Source: WLMZ01 sp037139095
Lineage (GTDB): Bacteria; Actinomycetota; Acidimicrobiia; Acidimicrobiales; Ilumatobacteraceae
Direction of reading: 5' to 3'
Assembly: GCA_037139095.1 (NCBI GenBank)
Contig: JBAXHD010000006.1
Location: 40,087-104,086, forward strand
Length of the DNA: 64,000 nucleotides
A program made the position numbers and the translations under genes. The notes below the pieces were generated by a model. It had not been told where the DNA came from and did no database searches. It saw only the letters and a list, made by a program, of their open reading frames with translations. Of this stretch, positions 8,507 to 18,148 are shown in pieces. Every line of letters starts with the position of its first letter. Position 1 is the stretch's first letter.

Positions 8507-10203
8507 GATGTGCTCCCTCGCACGAGACGGCCTGGCAACGCGCCAGTGGCCTGACCATTGAAATACGTTTCGACGCCGGCCACAAACGTGTGCCGGTATC
8601 CATCGACATCTTGCAGGAAGCGCTTGCCGCCTGCAGGCAAATCGAAGCTGAGCCGCGGCGCATGCAACGTGAGTTCATCGAAGTCGATGACGTTGATGTC
8701 GGCGCGATAGCCGGGGGCTAAGAGTCCGCGGTCGAGCAAACCAACTGCTTCGGCAGTGGCTCGAGCCTGACGGCTGACAAGCCACGGCAATTCGAACTTG
8801 GGGCCACGCGTGCGGTCTCGGCCCCAGTGGGTGAGCAGCGTGGTGGGAAAGCTTCCGTCGCAGATGGTGCCCACGTGGGCGCCGCCATCGCTGAGGCCCG
8901 GCACCGCAAACGGATGCGCCAGCAAGGCGCCGACGGTGTCGAGGTTGCCGTCGCCGTAGTTGAGCACCGGCACATAGAGCAACGCCTTACCGCTATCGCC
9001 GAGCAACAGGTCGTAGAGCATTTCGGCGGGAAGGCAACCAGCCTTGGTGGCCAGTGCGGCAACTGTGGCATCGGTGTCGGGCTCATAATCGGGCACCGCG
9101 CCGATGACAAAAATGCGCGTGGGGTTACCAACGATGGGCAGACAATGACCCGTGTATTCGCTGAGGATGGCCGCACGAGTTTCGGGCTCGGCGAGACGGC
9201 TCACGAGTTCGCCAAGTTCGAGATCGGCGAGCGGCCGGTAGCTGGGACAGAACTTCAGTGGGTTCACGGTGGCTTGCAGACCAACCAGCACGCCGATGGC
9301 GCGGGCAGCCACTTGGGCCCGCATCTGCAGGCCTTCGGCATTGGCCTGAGTAAGCACCTCGAGCAGACGCATCGACTGATCGGAGCCGCGGCCAGCTTGC
9401 GCCAACGAGATAGAGAGCGGACGACCCGACACCTGCATCATCATCCGCATGGTCTCGACTTCGTGATCGAAATCGGTGAGGTCTGACACCACCTGCAACA
9501 CGCCCTTGCCAGTGCGGCCAATGGCCTCGGCGATACCGACGAGTTCTTCACGGGCGGCGGTGAGCGTGGGGGTTGGCTCGCCCCGGCTGGTGCGGTGGTT
9601 CAACGTGCGCGAGGTGCTGAAGCCAAGCGCGCCGGCGCTGATGGCCTCGGCCGCGATGCGACCCATCTCGGCAATCTCGGCAGCATTGGCGGGTTCGCGA
9701 TTGGCACCGCGCTCACCCATCACATAGAGGCGCAGCGCGCCGTGGGGAACCTGTGCCGCAACATCGATGTCGTGCGGGCGACCCTCAACCTCGTTGAGAT
9801 ATTCGGCGAAGCTCTCCCACTTCCAGCTCAGACCTTCGTGCAGCGCCGCGCCCGGAATGTCTTCGACACCTTCCATGAGCTCGATGAGTCGCTGACGATC
9901 GCCCTCTCGAACGGGAGCGAAGCCGACGCCACAGTTGCCCATGACAACAGTGGTGACGCCATGATTGGCCGATGGCGCAAGGTGGCTATCCCACGTTGCT
10001 TGACCGTCGTAGTGAGTGTGGATGTCGACAAAGCCTGGGGTGACCAGTGTTCCGCGGGCATCGATCACTCGCGTGGCCTCGCCCTGAACATCGCCAACCT
10101 GCACCACAACTCCGTCGCGCACGGCGACATCGGCGATGCGGCCGGGCTCACCGGTGCCATCGAGCACGAGGCCACCGCGGACAATGAGATCGAACTTGGT
10201 CAT
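8503..10203 (-). CDS. N-acyl-D-amino-acid deacylase family amidohydrolase
   Basis: 566 residues from ATG 10203, which is preceded by a good AGGGGGG ribosome site; an open frame extends 33 bp further up but lacks such a site. The start 'FDLIVRGGLVLDGTG' is the small beta-sandwich of the urease-related amidohydrolases. 'VDIHTHYDGQATWD' gives metal ligands H62 and H64, 'GNCGVGFAP' contains C91 (the metal-bridging Cys of D-aminoacylases), and 'LSDGGAHVG' gives the catalytic Asp. The family hydrolyses N-acyl-D-amino acids or related amides. First gene of a three-gene operon. A paralogue lies at 35357-37069. Confidence 0.87.
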   Translation of the reverse strand: MTKFDLIVRGGLVLDGTGEPGRIADVAVRDGVVVQVGDVQGEATRVIDARGTLVTPGFVDIHTHYDGQATWDSHLAPSANHGVTTVVMGNCGVGFAPVREGDRQRLIELMEGVEDIPGAALHEGLSWKWESFAEYLNEVEGRPHDIDVAAQVPHGALRLYVMGERGANREPANAAEIAEMGRIAAEAISAGALGFSTSRTLNHRTSRGEPTPTLTAAREELVGIAEAIGRTGKGVLQVVSDLTDFDHEVETMRMMMQVSGRPLSISLAQAGRGSDQSMRLLEVLTQANAEGLQMRAQVAARAIGVLVGLQATVNPLKFCPSYRPLADLELGELVSRLAEPETRAAILSEYTGHCLPIVGNPTRIFVIGAVPDYEPDTDATVAALATKAGCLPAEMLYDLLLGDSGKALLYVPVLNYGDGNLDTVGALLAHPFAVPGLSDGGAHVGTICDGSFPTTLLTHWGRDRTRGPKFELPWLVSRQARATAEAVGLLDRGLLAPGYRADINVIDFDELTLHAPRLSFDLPAGGKRFLQDVDGYRHTFVAGVETYFNGQATGALPGRLVRGSTS

Positions 10204-10366
10204 GCGCCCCCCTACAAAAGTACTTGTGCTGTACAACTTACTGACTCACGTGGTCTCACGACGCAGCGCAGGGACTCAACCCACGCGCTGCACACTAGAC
10301 CCGTGTGACCGACGGCTTCAGACCCATCGAGAGCGATTGCGATTTGACACTGATACATTCGATGTG

Positions 10367-10382
10367 CTGTTCAAAGGAACAG
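10367..10382 (+). other. Short hairpin in the 5' leader of the RNA helicase gene
   Basis: CTGTTC-AAAG-GAACAG makes a perfect 6-bp stem with a 4-base loop, about 80 bases upstream of the helicase start. The 261-bp interval 10204-10464 separates divergent genes and otherwise shows nothing I recognise. Long structured leaders are usual for cold-inducible RNA helicases, but nothing here proves cold control. Confidence 0.3.
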
Positions 10383-10464
10383 AACACACGTGAGTAGCTG
10401 AGCATCCCATAACTGGGCGCAGGCAAGTTGCTGCGAACGTGTGCCGCCCATAAGGAGCTACAAC

Positions 10465-12753
10465 GTGTCCCAATCATTTGCAGATCTTGGCGTCCCCGCG
10501 CGCCTCGTCGAAGCACTCGCCGCTGATGGCATCACCGAACCGTTCCCGGTTCAGGCCATCACCCTCCCCGATGCCCTTGCCGGCAAAGACCTGTGTGGCC
10601 GTGCGCCAACCGGTTCTGGCAAGACCCTCGGTTTCGGAATTCCCATGATGGTGCGCATCGGCCAAGCCGCGCCGCACCGTCCAACCGGTCTCGTGCTGGT
10701 GCCAACCCGTGAGCTCGCCGAGCAAGTACAAAAGGTGTTCGTCACCCTTGGTCGCGCCCAGTGGCGTTTCGTGCAGGCCATCTACGGCGGCGCCTCGTTC
10801 GGCCCGCAGATTCATTCGTTGCGCAAGGGCGCCTCGGTCGTTGTTGCAACACCGGGCCGTTTGCTCGACATCATCGAAAAGGGTTACTGCGATCTCAGCG
10901 CCGTCGAAGTGTGCGTCATCGACGAAGCCGACCGCATGGCCGACCTTGGCTTCATGCCCGACCTACGCAAGATTCTCGACATGACCCCGGCTACGCGCCA
11001 GACCATGTTGTGGTCAGCAACGCTCGACGGCGACGTGAAAGAAATCATTCAGGACTACATGAAAGATCCTGTGCGTCACGACCTGATGGACGATGTCGAG
11101 CAGGCACCTGTCGATCACCGTTTCGTGGTCACCCGCCCATCCGAGCGCATCGACGCAGCAGTTGCCCTCATCGAAGAGCATGGGCCAACGGTTGTGTTCG
11201 TGAAGACCCGCTACGGCGTCGACGATGTGAGCGAAGACCTCAACCGCGCTGGCGTGAAGGCCGGCGCATTGCACGGCGCACGCAGCCAGGCCGTGCGTCA
11301 GCGCACGCTCGACGATTTCAAGCGCGGCAAGATTCAAGCGCTTGTGGCCACCGACGTTGCCGCCCGCGGTATTCACGTCGACAACGTGAGCCTCGTGTTG
11401 CATTACGACCTGCCCGACAACGACAAGGACTACACGCATCGTTCGGGTCGCACCGGTCGTGCGGGCAACGCAGGTGTGGTGATTGCATTCGTGCCACCAA
11501 GCCGTCAGCGCATCGCCCAGCGCATGAGCGACAACGTAGAAGCCGAGGTCACCTGGGAGCAGGGCGAGAAGCCCATCGAGCGCGTGCCTGCGGGCGAGCG
11601 CGAAACAGGTAACCGCGATCGTGGCGAGCGCGACCGCGGCGGCTACCAAGGCCGTGGCGATCGCAATGCCGATCGTGGCGCCTACAGCGACCGCACGAGC
11701 CGGGGCGGATACGTAGACCGTGCCGCAGCAAGCGACCGCGGCTACGGCGGCGAGCGTGATCGTGGCGAGCGCAGCGAACGTCCGGCCTACGGCGGCGACC
11801 GCGATCGCAGCGACCGTAGTGATCGTGGCGAGCGCAGTGACCGTCCTGTGTACGGCGCAGCGCGCGCCGAGCGTCCGGCCTATGGCGGCGACCGCGATCG
11901 CAGCGACCGTGGCGAGCGCGGCGGCTACCAAGGCCGCGGTGACCGCGCCGACCGTAACGAGCGTCCCGCGTACGGCGCCGACCGTGGCGGCTATCAGGGT
12001 CGCGGAGGCAGCGGCGAGCGCGGTGGCTACCAAGGCCGCAACGATCGCAATGATGCAACACCCGCCCCACGCGACCGCAACGACTGGTCACCACGCCCAC
12101 GACGTGACGACGCACCAGCGGCACGCACCGAGCGCCCCGCATACGGCGCTTCACGCGGCGGCTACCAGGGTCGCAACGAGCGCACCGACGCTGCACCCGC
12201 CTCACGCGATCGCAACGACTGGTCACCACGCCCACGTCGCGACGACGACCGCGGCAACGACCGCGGCCGCTTTAACCGCGACGATCGTCCACGGTTCAGC
12301 GCCGAGCGCGGCGACAGCCGTCCGGGCGCCGACCGTCCTCGAAACTCAGCCGACCGCAGCGATCGTCCCGGCTTTGCCCGCGACGGACAACGTCCCCCTT
12401 ACGGCCGCGACGGCGGCGGCGATCGTCCATGGCGTAACCGCGACGCCGCAGCCGGGGCCGACCGTCCTCGTTACTCAAGCGATCGCGGTGATCGTTCGGC
12501 TGCGCCACAGGGCGATGCCCGCCCAAGCCGTCAGGGTTACGGCGCTGGCAAGCCCGGCGGGTTCGGTGGCAACTCAGGCGGCGGTTACCGCGGCGCCGGT
12601 GGCGCCGGTGGTGGCGGCGGCTACAAGGGTGGCGGCGCAGGTCGTTCAACCGGTGGCTTCAAGCCAGGCGGCGCACGCACCGGTGGGTTCAAGCCCGGCG
12701 GCTTCAAGCGCGGTCCGGCCACGGCCGACAAGCGCCGCCCACAGGGCGACTGA
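10465..12753 (+). CDS. DEAD-box ATP-dependent RNA helicase with a ~390-residue Arg/Gly-rich tail
   Basis: 762 residues from GTG 10465, chosen because AAGGAG lies at 10452-10457, 7 bases upstream. An upstream in-frame GTG at 10441 lacks a site. Helicase motifs in order: Q motif region 'PFPVQ' (27-30), motif I APTGSGKT (47-54), PTRELA (80-85), TPGR (129-132), DEAD (153-156), SAT (184-186), then domain 2 with 'VATDVAARG' and HRSGRTGRAG. From about residue 371 to the end the chain is low-complexity, built from repeats of 'GYQGRGDR', 'DRSDRGERSDRP', 'ERPAYG' and 'RNDWSPRPRRDD', ending in Gly-rich 'GGGGGYKGGG' and 'GGFKPGG' units. Such RGG-like tails bind RNA and promote ribonucleoprotein condensates in other helicases. 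Likely roles are ribosome assembly or mRNA unwinding at low temperature. The tail is as long as the enzyme core, which is unusual. Confidence 0.93.
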   Translation: MSQSFADLGVPARLVEALAADGITEPFPVQAITLPDALAGKDLCGRAPTGSGKTLGFGIPMMVRIGQAAPHRPTGLVLVPTRELAEQVQKVFVTLGRAQWRFVQAIYGGASFGPQIHSLRKGASVVVATPGRLLDIIEKGYCDLSAVEVCVIDEADRMADLGFMPDLRKILDMTPATRQTMLWSATLDGDVKEIIQDYMKDPVRHDLMDDVEQAPVDHRFVVTRPSERIDAAVALIEEHGPTVVFVKTRYGVDDVSEDLNRAGVKAGALHGARSQAVRQRTLDDFKRGKIQALVATDVAARGIHVDNVSLVLHYDLPDNDKDYTHRSGRTGRAGNAGVVIAFVPPSRQRIAQRMSDNVEAEVTWEQGEKPIERVPAGERETGNRDRGERDRGGYQGRGDRNADRGAYSDRTSRGGYVDRAAASDRGYGGERDRGERSERPAYGGDRDRSDRSDRGERSDRPVYGAARAERPAYGGDRDRSDRGERGGYQGRGDRADRNERPAYGADRGGYQGRGGSGERGGYQGRNDRNDATPAPRDRNDWSPRPRRDDAPAARTERPAYGASRGGYQGRNERTDAAPASRDRNDWSPRPRRDDDRGNDRGRFNRDDRPRFSAERGDSRPGADRPRNSADRSDRPGFARDGQRPPYGRDGGGDRPWRNRDAAAGADRPRYSSDRGDRSAAPQGDARPSRQGYGAGKPGGFGGNSGGGYRGAGGAGGGGGYKGGGAGRSTGGFKPGGARTGGFKPGGFKRGPATADKRRPQGD

Positions 12754-12780
12754 ATACAACGAAACAGTGCCGGGTTGGCT

Positions 12781-12809
12781 GGTCAGGGTCGAGTTACGAG
12801 ACCCTGACC
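12781..12809. terminator. 10-bp perfect hairpin between convergent helicase and VWA genes
   Basis: GGTCAGGGTC (12781-12790) pairs with GACCCTGACC (12800-12809) around a 9-base loop. It begins 28 bases after the helicase stop and overlaps the last codons of the VWA gene, so it can terminate transcription from both sides. Confidence 0.7.
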
Positions 12810-14000
12810 GCCGGCCCAGGTGCCGAGGTCGCGGCGATTGATGGCGGCGCCCAGTAAGTCTGGAAATGCATCGGGTGTGCACGCAAACGCCGGCACACCA
12901 AGCTCGGCGAGCGCACTAGCTGCGCCCCGATCGAATGCCGGAGCACCCTCGTCGCTTAACGCGAGCAGCGCCACACACGTGACCCCACTGCGCGCCATTG
13001 CTGCGATGCGAGCCACGAAATCGCCGCCTGGGGTGCCCTCGTGCAGATCGCTGACCACGATGAGCACCGTGTCGGCGGGTCTGGTGATGATCGATTGGCA
13101 ATAGGCCATAGCGCGGTTGATATCGGTGCCGCCGCCCAACTGAATGCCGAACAACAAATCGATCGGATCGTTGAGATGGTCGGTGAGATCGACCACTGCG
13201 GTGTCGAACGAAATGAGTCGGGTCTGCAGCGAGCGCACCGACGCCAACGCTGCGCCGAACACACTGGCGTAGACCACGCTGTCGCTCATTGACCCGCTCT
13301 GGTCGATAGCGATGATGATCTCGCGCTGCACCGCCGACGCTCGACGCGAATAGCCAACGAGCTTGTCGGGGATGACCGTCTTCAGCGTGGGCTGGTAGTT
13401 GGCGAGGTTGGCACGAATAGTGCGGTTCCAGTCGATGTCTCCGGGCAATGGCCGACGTGTGCGCGCCGAGCGAGCCAAGGCCCCGCGCACCGCCTGCGCA
13501 GTGGGCTGCGCAAGACGATCGTGCAGTTGGGCGACAACCTTGCCCACCACCAAACGCGCCGTAGCTCGAGTGGTGTCGGGCAGCAGATGTTGCAACGCCA
13601 ACAACGTTGACACAAGGTGAATATCGGGTTCGATGGCCTCGAGCAGTTCGGGCTCAAGCAGCATGCGCTGCAGATTGAGCCGCTCGATTGCATCGCGCTG
13701 CATCACTTGCACGACGCCCGCGGGAAAGTAACGGCGAATATCGCCGAGCCATCGCGCCACGTTGGGCGCTGAGGCTGCAAGGCCGCCTGCGCGCTTTGAT
13801 GACCGCCCGCGCGCGCCCGAGTTGTTGGGCGCGTCGTAGAGGGCACCGAGCGCAGCATCGATGGCTCGATCGTCGCCATCGAGTGAACCCGCCGAGCCAT
13901 TGGACATCTCGGCGGCGTCAGAGGTATCGGCACCAAGCACCATGCGCCACCTACGCAAGCGCTCACCTTCGTGCACCCGGTATTCGTCGGCCGTTGTCAT
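12783..14000 (-). CDS. VWA-domain protein of a MoxR/VWA/SWIM module (YehP-like)
   Basis: 405 residues. A helical N-terminal part of about 225 residues is followed by a von Willebrand A domain with an intact MIDAS: DQSGS (D233, S235, S237), T292 in 'GGGTDINR' and D318 in 'VVSDLHEG'. VWA proteins beside MoxR ATPases act as metal-dependent binding partners, as in the cobalt/magnesium chelatase pattern. The start overlaps the DUF5682 stop by 4 bp. Last gene of the five-gene module. Similarity to E. coli YehP is judged from gene order and domain layout, not from an alignment. Confidence 0.85.
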   Translation of the reverse strand: MTTADEYRVHEGERLRRWRMVLGADTSDAAEMSNGSAGSLDGDDRAIDAALGALYDAPNNSGARGRSSKRAGGLAASAPNVARWLGDIRRYFPAGVVQVMQRDAIERLNLQRMLLEPELLEAIEPDIHLVSTLLALQHLLPDTTRATARLVVGKVVAQLHDRLAQPTAQAVRGALARSARTRRPLPGDIDWNRTIRANLANYQPTLKTVIPDKLVGYSRRASAVQREIIIAIDQSGSMSDSVVYASVFGAALASVRSLQTRLISFDTAVVDLTDHLNDPIDLLFGIQLGGGTDINRAMAYCQSIITRPADTVLIVVSDLHEGTPGGDFVARIAAMARSGVTCVALLALSDEGAPAFDRGAASALAELGVPAFACTPDAFPDLLGAAINRRDLGTWAGGQGLVTRP

Positions 14001-16279
14001 CGTGGCGCCCCAAGCAGTTGAGTAACTGTGTGGATGCCTGCAGCGACGCGCTCGGCCGACAAGCTGAATGCCGCAAGCCCAGCCGCAGGCGCGTTGCCGT
14101 TGCGCACGCGGTCGCCAATCTGGCGGCGCTCGGCCAGTTCGAAGGTGCCGAAGGTTCGCCGCAGCAACGGCAGCGTCTCGACGAATGCATCAGAGTCGAG
14201 CGTGGCAAGCCAACGATCGAGCAGGGCGAGCAAATCGGCATCGTGCATCAGCACCACGCCCGAACCACCAAGGAAGCCTTCGATGAACGATGCGCCATCG
14301 GCGGGCGCAGTGCCACGGGACAAAGCACGCGAGACGCGTGCCTCGACGAGATCAGCCGGCAAGTGCCCGGCATCGGCGAGCAGACGTGTGGCCCGACCTT
14401 GTAGCGAACCATGAACACGATCTCGTTCGACCAGATCGCCAAGCGCGCCATGAAACGAACCAAGCAGCTCGCCACCGCCCAGCAATGACAGCGCCGACTG
14501 AGTTTCATTGATCTGCGCACCAATCACGTTGGCGGTGTCGTCGTTGAGGTTGGCGCACGCCAGCACAAGCCCGGCAGCGATGCGCGCCACCACACCGTGC
14601 AACACCGACTGAAGCAGTTGGGCATCGGTGCCGCGAACATCGCCATAGCGAATGGTGCGCGCTAGCGCTGGGAGTGCAGACATCAGGTGCGAGACGTCGA
14701 GATCGAGAGCAGCGCGATCGGCAATGAGCGCCACGATGCCCGGCAGCGCCGATGCAAGATGAGCGAGCAGGCACACCTCGACTGCGTGGGTGAGCTCACC
14801 TAACGACAAGGCACCACTGGCCTGCTGGGCGAGCGCTGCTGCTGCGGCGGCTTCGATGGTGGTGCCCAACGCCGACGCCTCGATGAGCCTCACCTCGAGT
14901 TCGGGTTCCCACAACAGCTGCCATGTCTCGCGAAATGTGCCCACGCTGCGCCGACCATCGACCTCGCGACCCCACGGAACACGCAGCACGGTGAGGCGAT
15001 GCAACAGTTGCGAACGCGAGAGATCGAGCGGCTTACGCAGATCGAGCTCGAGAGTTTGCATCGAGGCATCGGGCTTGAGTCGCAACCGCTTTTGCTCGGC
15101 CGCAAGATTGCGAGCCAACGGAACCATCGGCGTATGTGCCGGCACCCGCCCGATGAGCGCACCCACAATGAGTTCGTTATTGAGCAGAGTCATCGGCGCA
15201 TCGGTGCCATCGCCCAGCACGGCGCGGGCAGCATCGTTGACCTCGACGAGACCAGCAAGCGGCCGACCGCGCAGGGCCGCTAGCGAGGTGGCGAGACGCG
15301 TTGCCTCGAGCACATCGGCCGCCGATGCGCCATAGTCGGCAGCGCGCAGCACGTGCGCTGCTTGGGCGAACCAGCGCGCAATGGTGTGCTCGCCAGGATG
15401 GGTGAACAGGTGGTGATACCAACCGGGCGACGAAACGCCAGCGCCGTAACCGCTGGCCGACGCAAGGCGACGATGGGTCCATGGCACCCAGGTGATGGAC
15501 ACTTTGGTCTTGGGCATACCGCGCAGTTGGGCGGCATCGACCCGGGCCTGCTTGGGCTGCTGGGCACGCTCGAGTGCAGGAACATGCCACGCACCACACA
15601 CCACAGCAACACGCACGTAGCCGTCGGAGAGCGCCGTGCGAATACCCGTACGCATCTGCGCTTCGCGGCAACGCTCGATGCGCTGGGTGGGCACAAGGTC
15701 GGGGTCATAGGCCTGACGAAGCACGGCCATTGCCTCGGCGACGGCCTCGAAGATAGAACCACCCTCACGATGCTCGACCACGTCTTCCCACCAACGCTCG
15801 GGATCGTCGTAGCCAGCGGCGAGCGCGAGCTCGGCAAGCGGATCGGCCGGGCGCTGATCGAGGTCTTCGAGCGATGTCTGCACCTCGGCCGGCCACGGTG
15901 CCAGCACATTGGCGAGCGCGAGATCGATGAACCGAACGGGCACATCGGCGTCGGTGGCCCAACGCAGCGCTACCCACTCGGGGCTAAACGATGCATAGGG
16001 GTGAAACAACGCCCGGTCGGGTTGGCCGATGGCGTATCCAAGCATGGTGACCGGCGGGTGCATATCGGGGTCGGCAGCCAACGCTGCGATGGCGTCGGCT
16101 TCGCGCGGACCCTCGATGAGCACAATGTCGGGAGGGTTATCGCGCAGTGCGCGTTTGATGGCCAGCGCAGACCCGGGCCCGTGATGACGAATGCCGTAGA
16201 GGCGTACCTCGGGGCCGTGAGCGCTGATGCTCGCGGCGGCGTGGGCGTTAGCGCCGGGCGAGAGAGTCGAGATACTCAC
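13997..16279 (-). CDS. DUF5682 family protein (YehM-like), ChaN/EreA-like N-terminus
   Basis: 760 residues from a GTG at 16279, close to the length I recall for E. coli YehM. The N-terminal stretch 'VRLYGIRHHGPGSALAIKRA' followed by 'VLIEGPREAD' resembles the first strand and ligand region of the ChaN/EreA/TraB-like fold. The rest is mostly helical, with several 'LL...L..L..' repeats that could be a scaffold. No enzyme residues can be assigned safely. The gene starts 32 bp inside the end of the MoxR gene and overlaps the VWA start by 4 bp. In yeh-type operons this is the large partner of the ATPase; its biochemical role is unknown. Confidence 0.75.
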   Translation of the reverse strand: MSISTLSPGANAHAAASISAHGPEVRLYGIRHHGPGSALAIKRALRDNPPDIVLIEGPREADAIAALAADPDMHPPVTMLGYAIGQPDRALFHPYASFSPEWVALRWATDADVPVRFIDLALANVLAPWPAEVQTSLEDLDQRPADPLAELALAAGYDDPERWWEDVVEHREGGSIFEAVAEAMAVLRQAYDPDLVPTQRIERCREAQMRTGIRTALSDGYVRVAVVCGAWHVPALERAQQPKQARVDAAQLRGMPKTKVSITWVPWTHRRLASASGYGAGVSSPGWYHHLFTHPGEHTIARWFAQAAHVLRAADYGASAADVLEATRLATSLAALRGRPLAGLVEVNDAARAVLGDGTDAPMTLLNNELIVGALIGRVPAHTPMVPLARNLAAEQKRLRLKPDASMQTLELDLRKPLDLSRSQLLHRLTVLRVPWGREVDGRRSVGTFRETWQLLWEPELEVRLIEASALGTTIEAAAAAALAQQASGALSLGELTHAVEVCLLAHLASALPGIVALIADRAALDLDVSHLMSALPALARTIRYGDVRGTDAQLLQSVLHGVVARIAAGLVLACANLNDDTANVIGAQINETQSALSLLGGGELLGSFHGALGDLVERDRVHGSLQGRATRLLADAGHLPADLVEARVSRALSRGTAPADGASFIEGFLGGSGVVLMHDADLLALLDRWLATLDSDAFVETLPLLRRTFGTFELAERRQIGDRVRNGNAPAAGLAAFSLSAERVAAGIHTVTQLLGAPR

Positions 16280-17297
16280 GCCACACCACCGTGTCGTGCA
16301 CGGGATCTTTCACCACGGTGGACTCGATGCCACCCAGTAACGCATCGAAGCTGAGCGTGCCGTCGCCAAGATGTGCCGCCATCGCAATGCCCTGCACCAT
16401 TACCGAGATGGCCTCGGCGGTGCTCATCGTGCCCGACGGCGTCTTGAACTTGATTCGACCATCTTCGCTTTGGCCAGAGCGCAGCTCGCGAAACACGGTG
16501 ACAACTCGCCGAATCTCTTCGGCCGAGGTGGTGACCGAAGGCAGCGAGAGCATGCCGGCCATGGCCGACACGCGCTGGGTGACGATGAGCACTTCTTCTT
16601 CGACCGTGGCTGGCGACGGCAGCACCACGGTGTTGAAGCGGCGGCGAAGCGCACTGGACAGTTCGTTGACGCCGCGGTCGCGGTTGTTGGCGGTGGCGAT
16701 GAGGTTGAACCCCGACAAGGCTTGCATCTCGCCGCCGAGCTCTGGGATGGGAAGCACCTTTTCGCTGAGCACCGTGATGAGCGCGTCTTGCACATCGCTC
16801 GGCATGCGCGTGAGTTCTTCGATGCGCACGATAGAGCCCTGCTCCATGGCTCGATATACCGGCGACGGAACCAGCGCTGCGGGGCTGGGGCCTTCGGCAA
16901 GAAGACGGGCATAGTTCCATCCGTAGCGAACTGCTTCTTCGGCGGTTCCGGCGGTGCCCTGCACCAACAGCGTGGAGTTGCCGCTGATGGCCGCAGCGAG
17001 ATGCTCGCTGACCCAGGTCTTGGCCGTGCCGGGCAGGCCCAGCAGCAATAGGGCGCGATCGGTGGCGAGGGTTGCAACCGACACCTCGATGAGGCGCCGA
17101 GGCCCCACGTATTTGGGAGTGATCACCGAACCATCGGCGAGCGTGCCACCCATGAGATACGTAACCACCGACCATGGCGACAGCAACCAATGCGGGGGTT
17201 TGGGGCGGGTGTCATTGGCGGCGAGCGCGGCGAGTTCGAGTGCGAATTCGGTCTCGGCGTGCGGCCGAAGAACGGTGGCGGCGTCGGGCTGAGTCAC
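16248..17297 (-). CDS. MoxR-family AAA+ ATPase (YehL-like)
   Basis: 349 residues from GTG 17297, whose GTGA overlaps the TGA of the preceding DUF5691 gene. Walker A is GLPGTAKT (87-94). The acidic Walker B region is 'SIVRIEEL' around 155-162, sensor 1 is in 'IATANNRDRG', and an Arg-finger-like 'ALRRRF' follows. MoxR ATPases remodel protein complexes and almost always pair with a VWA protein, here encoded two genes downstream. Confidence 0.9.
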   Translation of the reverse strand: MTQPDAATVLRPHAETEFALELAALAANDTRPKPPHWLLSPWSVVTYLMGGTLADGSVITPKYVGPRRLIEVSVATLATDRALLLLGLPGTAKTWVSEHLAAAISGNSTLLVQGTAGTAEEAVRYGWNYARLLAEGPSPAALVPSPVYRAMEQGSIVRIEELTRMPSDVQDALITVLSEKVLPIPELGGEMQALSGFNLIATANNRDRGVNELSSALRRRFNTVVLPSPATVEEEVLIVTQRVSAMAGMLSLPSVTTSAEEIRRVVTVFRELRSGQSEDGRIKFKTPSGTMSTAEAISVMVQGIAMAAHLGDGTLSFDALLGGIESTVVKDPVHDTVVWREYLDSLARR

Positions 17298-18148
17298 GGC
17301 GCCAACCGTACACGCGTTCTGGCGTCGGCCGCCAAGGAACCGTCGCCCGCATCAGTCGCACCGTCTGCCGTTACGGCGGGTTGCAACGCGGCAACCATTT
17401 CTCGACGCACCCGCGCCAGTCCCAACAGATCGACCCGAGTGCGTTCGGTGACGGGATTGAATGCGGCCCGATTGAGTTCGAGCATGAGTGCCGCCAACCA
17501 TTCGGGATGCAGCGACGCCACGGCGATTCGCAACTGAGGGGCCGCAGCCCACGTGGCTTGACGCTCGGCGAATGCGCCAGAAATGGCGGTAACCACTGCC
17601 CCGCTATCGAGCGGCGGCTGAGGTGGCAAGAACGGCGCCGTCTTGGCAGGCAACGGTTTCGGCGCAGCTGCAATCGCAAGCTCTGGCATTGCTTGCGCGA
17701 GCCACGCAGCACGGGGGCCAATGACGGCGCGTATTGCGTGATCGAAGGCTGGGTTGCGGCGACCGCGCAGCAACAGTCTGGGAATCAAAGAATGTGGAAC
17801 TCTCAGCCCGGCGTGCAAACACAATGCGATCCATTCGGGCAACAATGCTTCGTGCTGGCCGCCCAGCATGAGCACGAGCAGCTCGGCCGCTGCGGCGCTG
17901 CACACGGGCCGAGGGTCGAGCGGTGCAGGGGCTGCCAACATAGGCGCCTCGTGAGGCTGCACGCCGGCACGGCGCGCCGTGGTGACTGCTGCGGCGCGAT
18001 TGAGTAACTCGATGGCTTGGTCGGGGGCGACGACCACAGACTCCCAACCCGGCGAAGCAGGTGCCAGCGGGCGACGATCGGTGCCAAGCAGCGCGGCGTT
18101 GAGCAACGTGGCCCACTCGGCAGCGGCTGATGCTGCGAGGTCATTCAT
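17294..18148 (-). CDS. DUF5691 family protein
   Basis: 284 residues from ATG 18148; the ATG overlaps the TGA of the SWIM gene (ATGA, 18145-18148), which favours this over the upstream in-frame ATG at 18247. It starts 'MNDLAASAAAEWATLLNAAL', followed by 'LGTDRRPLAP', the usual opening of this family as I know it. Ala/Leu-rich and largely helical, with 'PWAPAAPQLR'-like spacing but no catalytic motif I can name. Its constant place between SWIM and MoxR genes suggests a structural or adaptor subunit. Function unknown. Confidence 0.7.
   Translation of the reverse strand: MNDLAASAAAEWATLLNAALLGTDRRPLAPASPGWESVVVAPDQAIELLNRAAAVTTARRAGVQPHEAPMLAAPAPLDPRPVCSAAAAELLVLMLGGQHEALLPEWIALCLHAGLRVPHSLIPRLLLRGRRNPAFDHAIRAVIGPRAAWLAQAMPELAIAAAPKPLPAKTAPFLPPQPPLDSGAVVTAISGAFAERQATWAAAPQLRIAVASLHPEWLAALMLELNRAAFNPVTERTRVDLLGLARVRREMVAALQPAVTADGATDAGDGSLAADARTRVRLAP

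Noticed and set aside
10344..10349. TTGACA as a -35 box for the RNA helicase gene
   Set aside because: No acceptable -10 hexamer lies 16-18 bases downstream (CTGTTC at the 17-base spacing).
11640..12250. CRISPR-like or satellite repeats
   Set aside because: The repeats are in-frame codons for Arg/Gly/Tyr units of the helicase tail, with variable spacing and no unique spacers.
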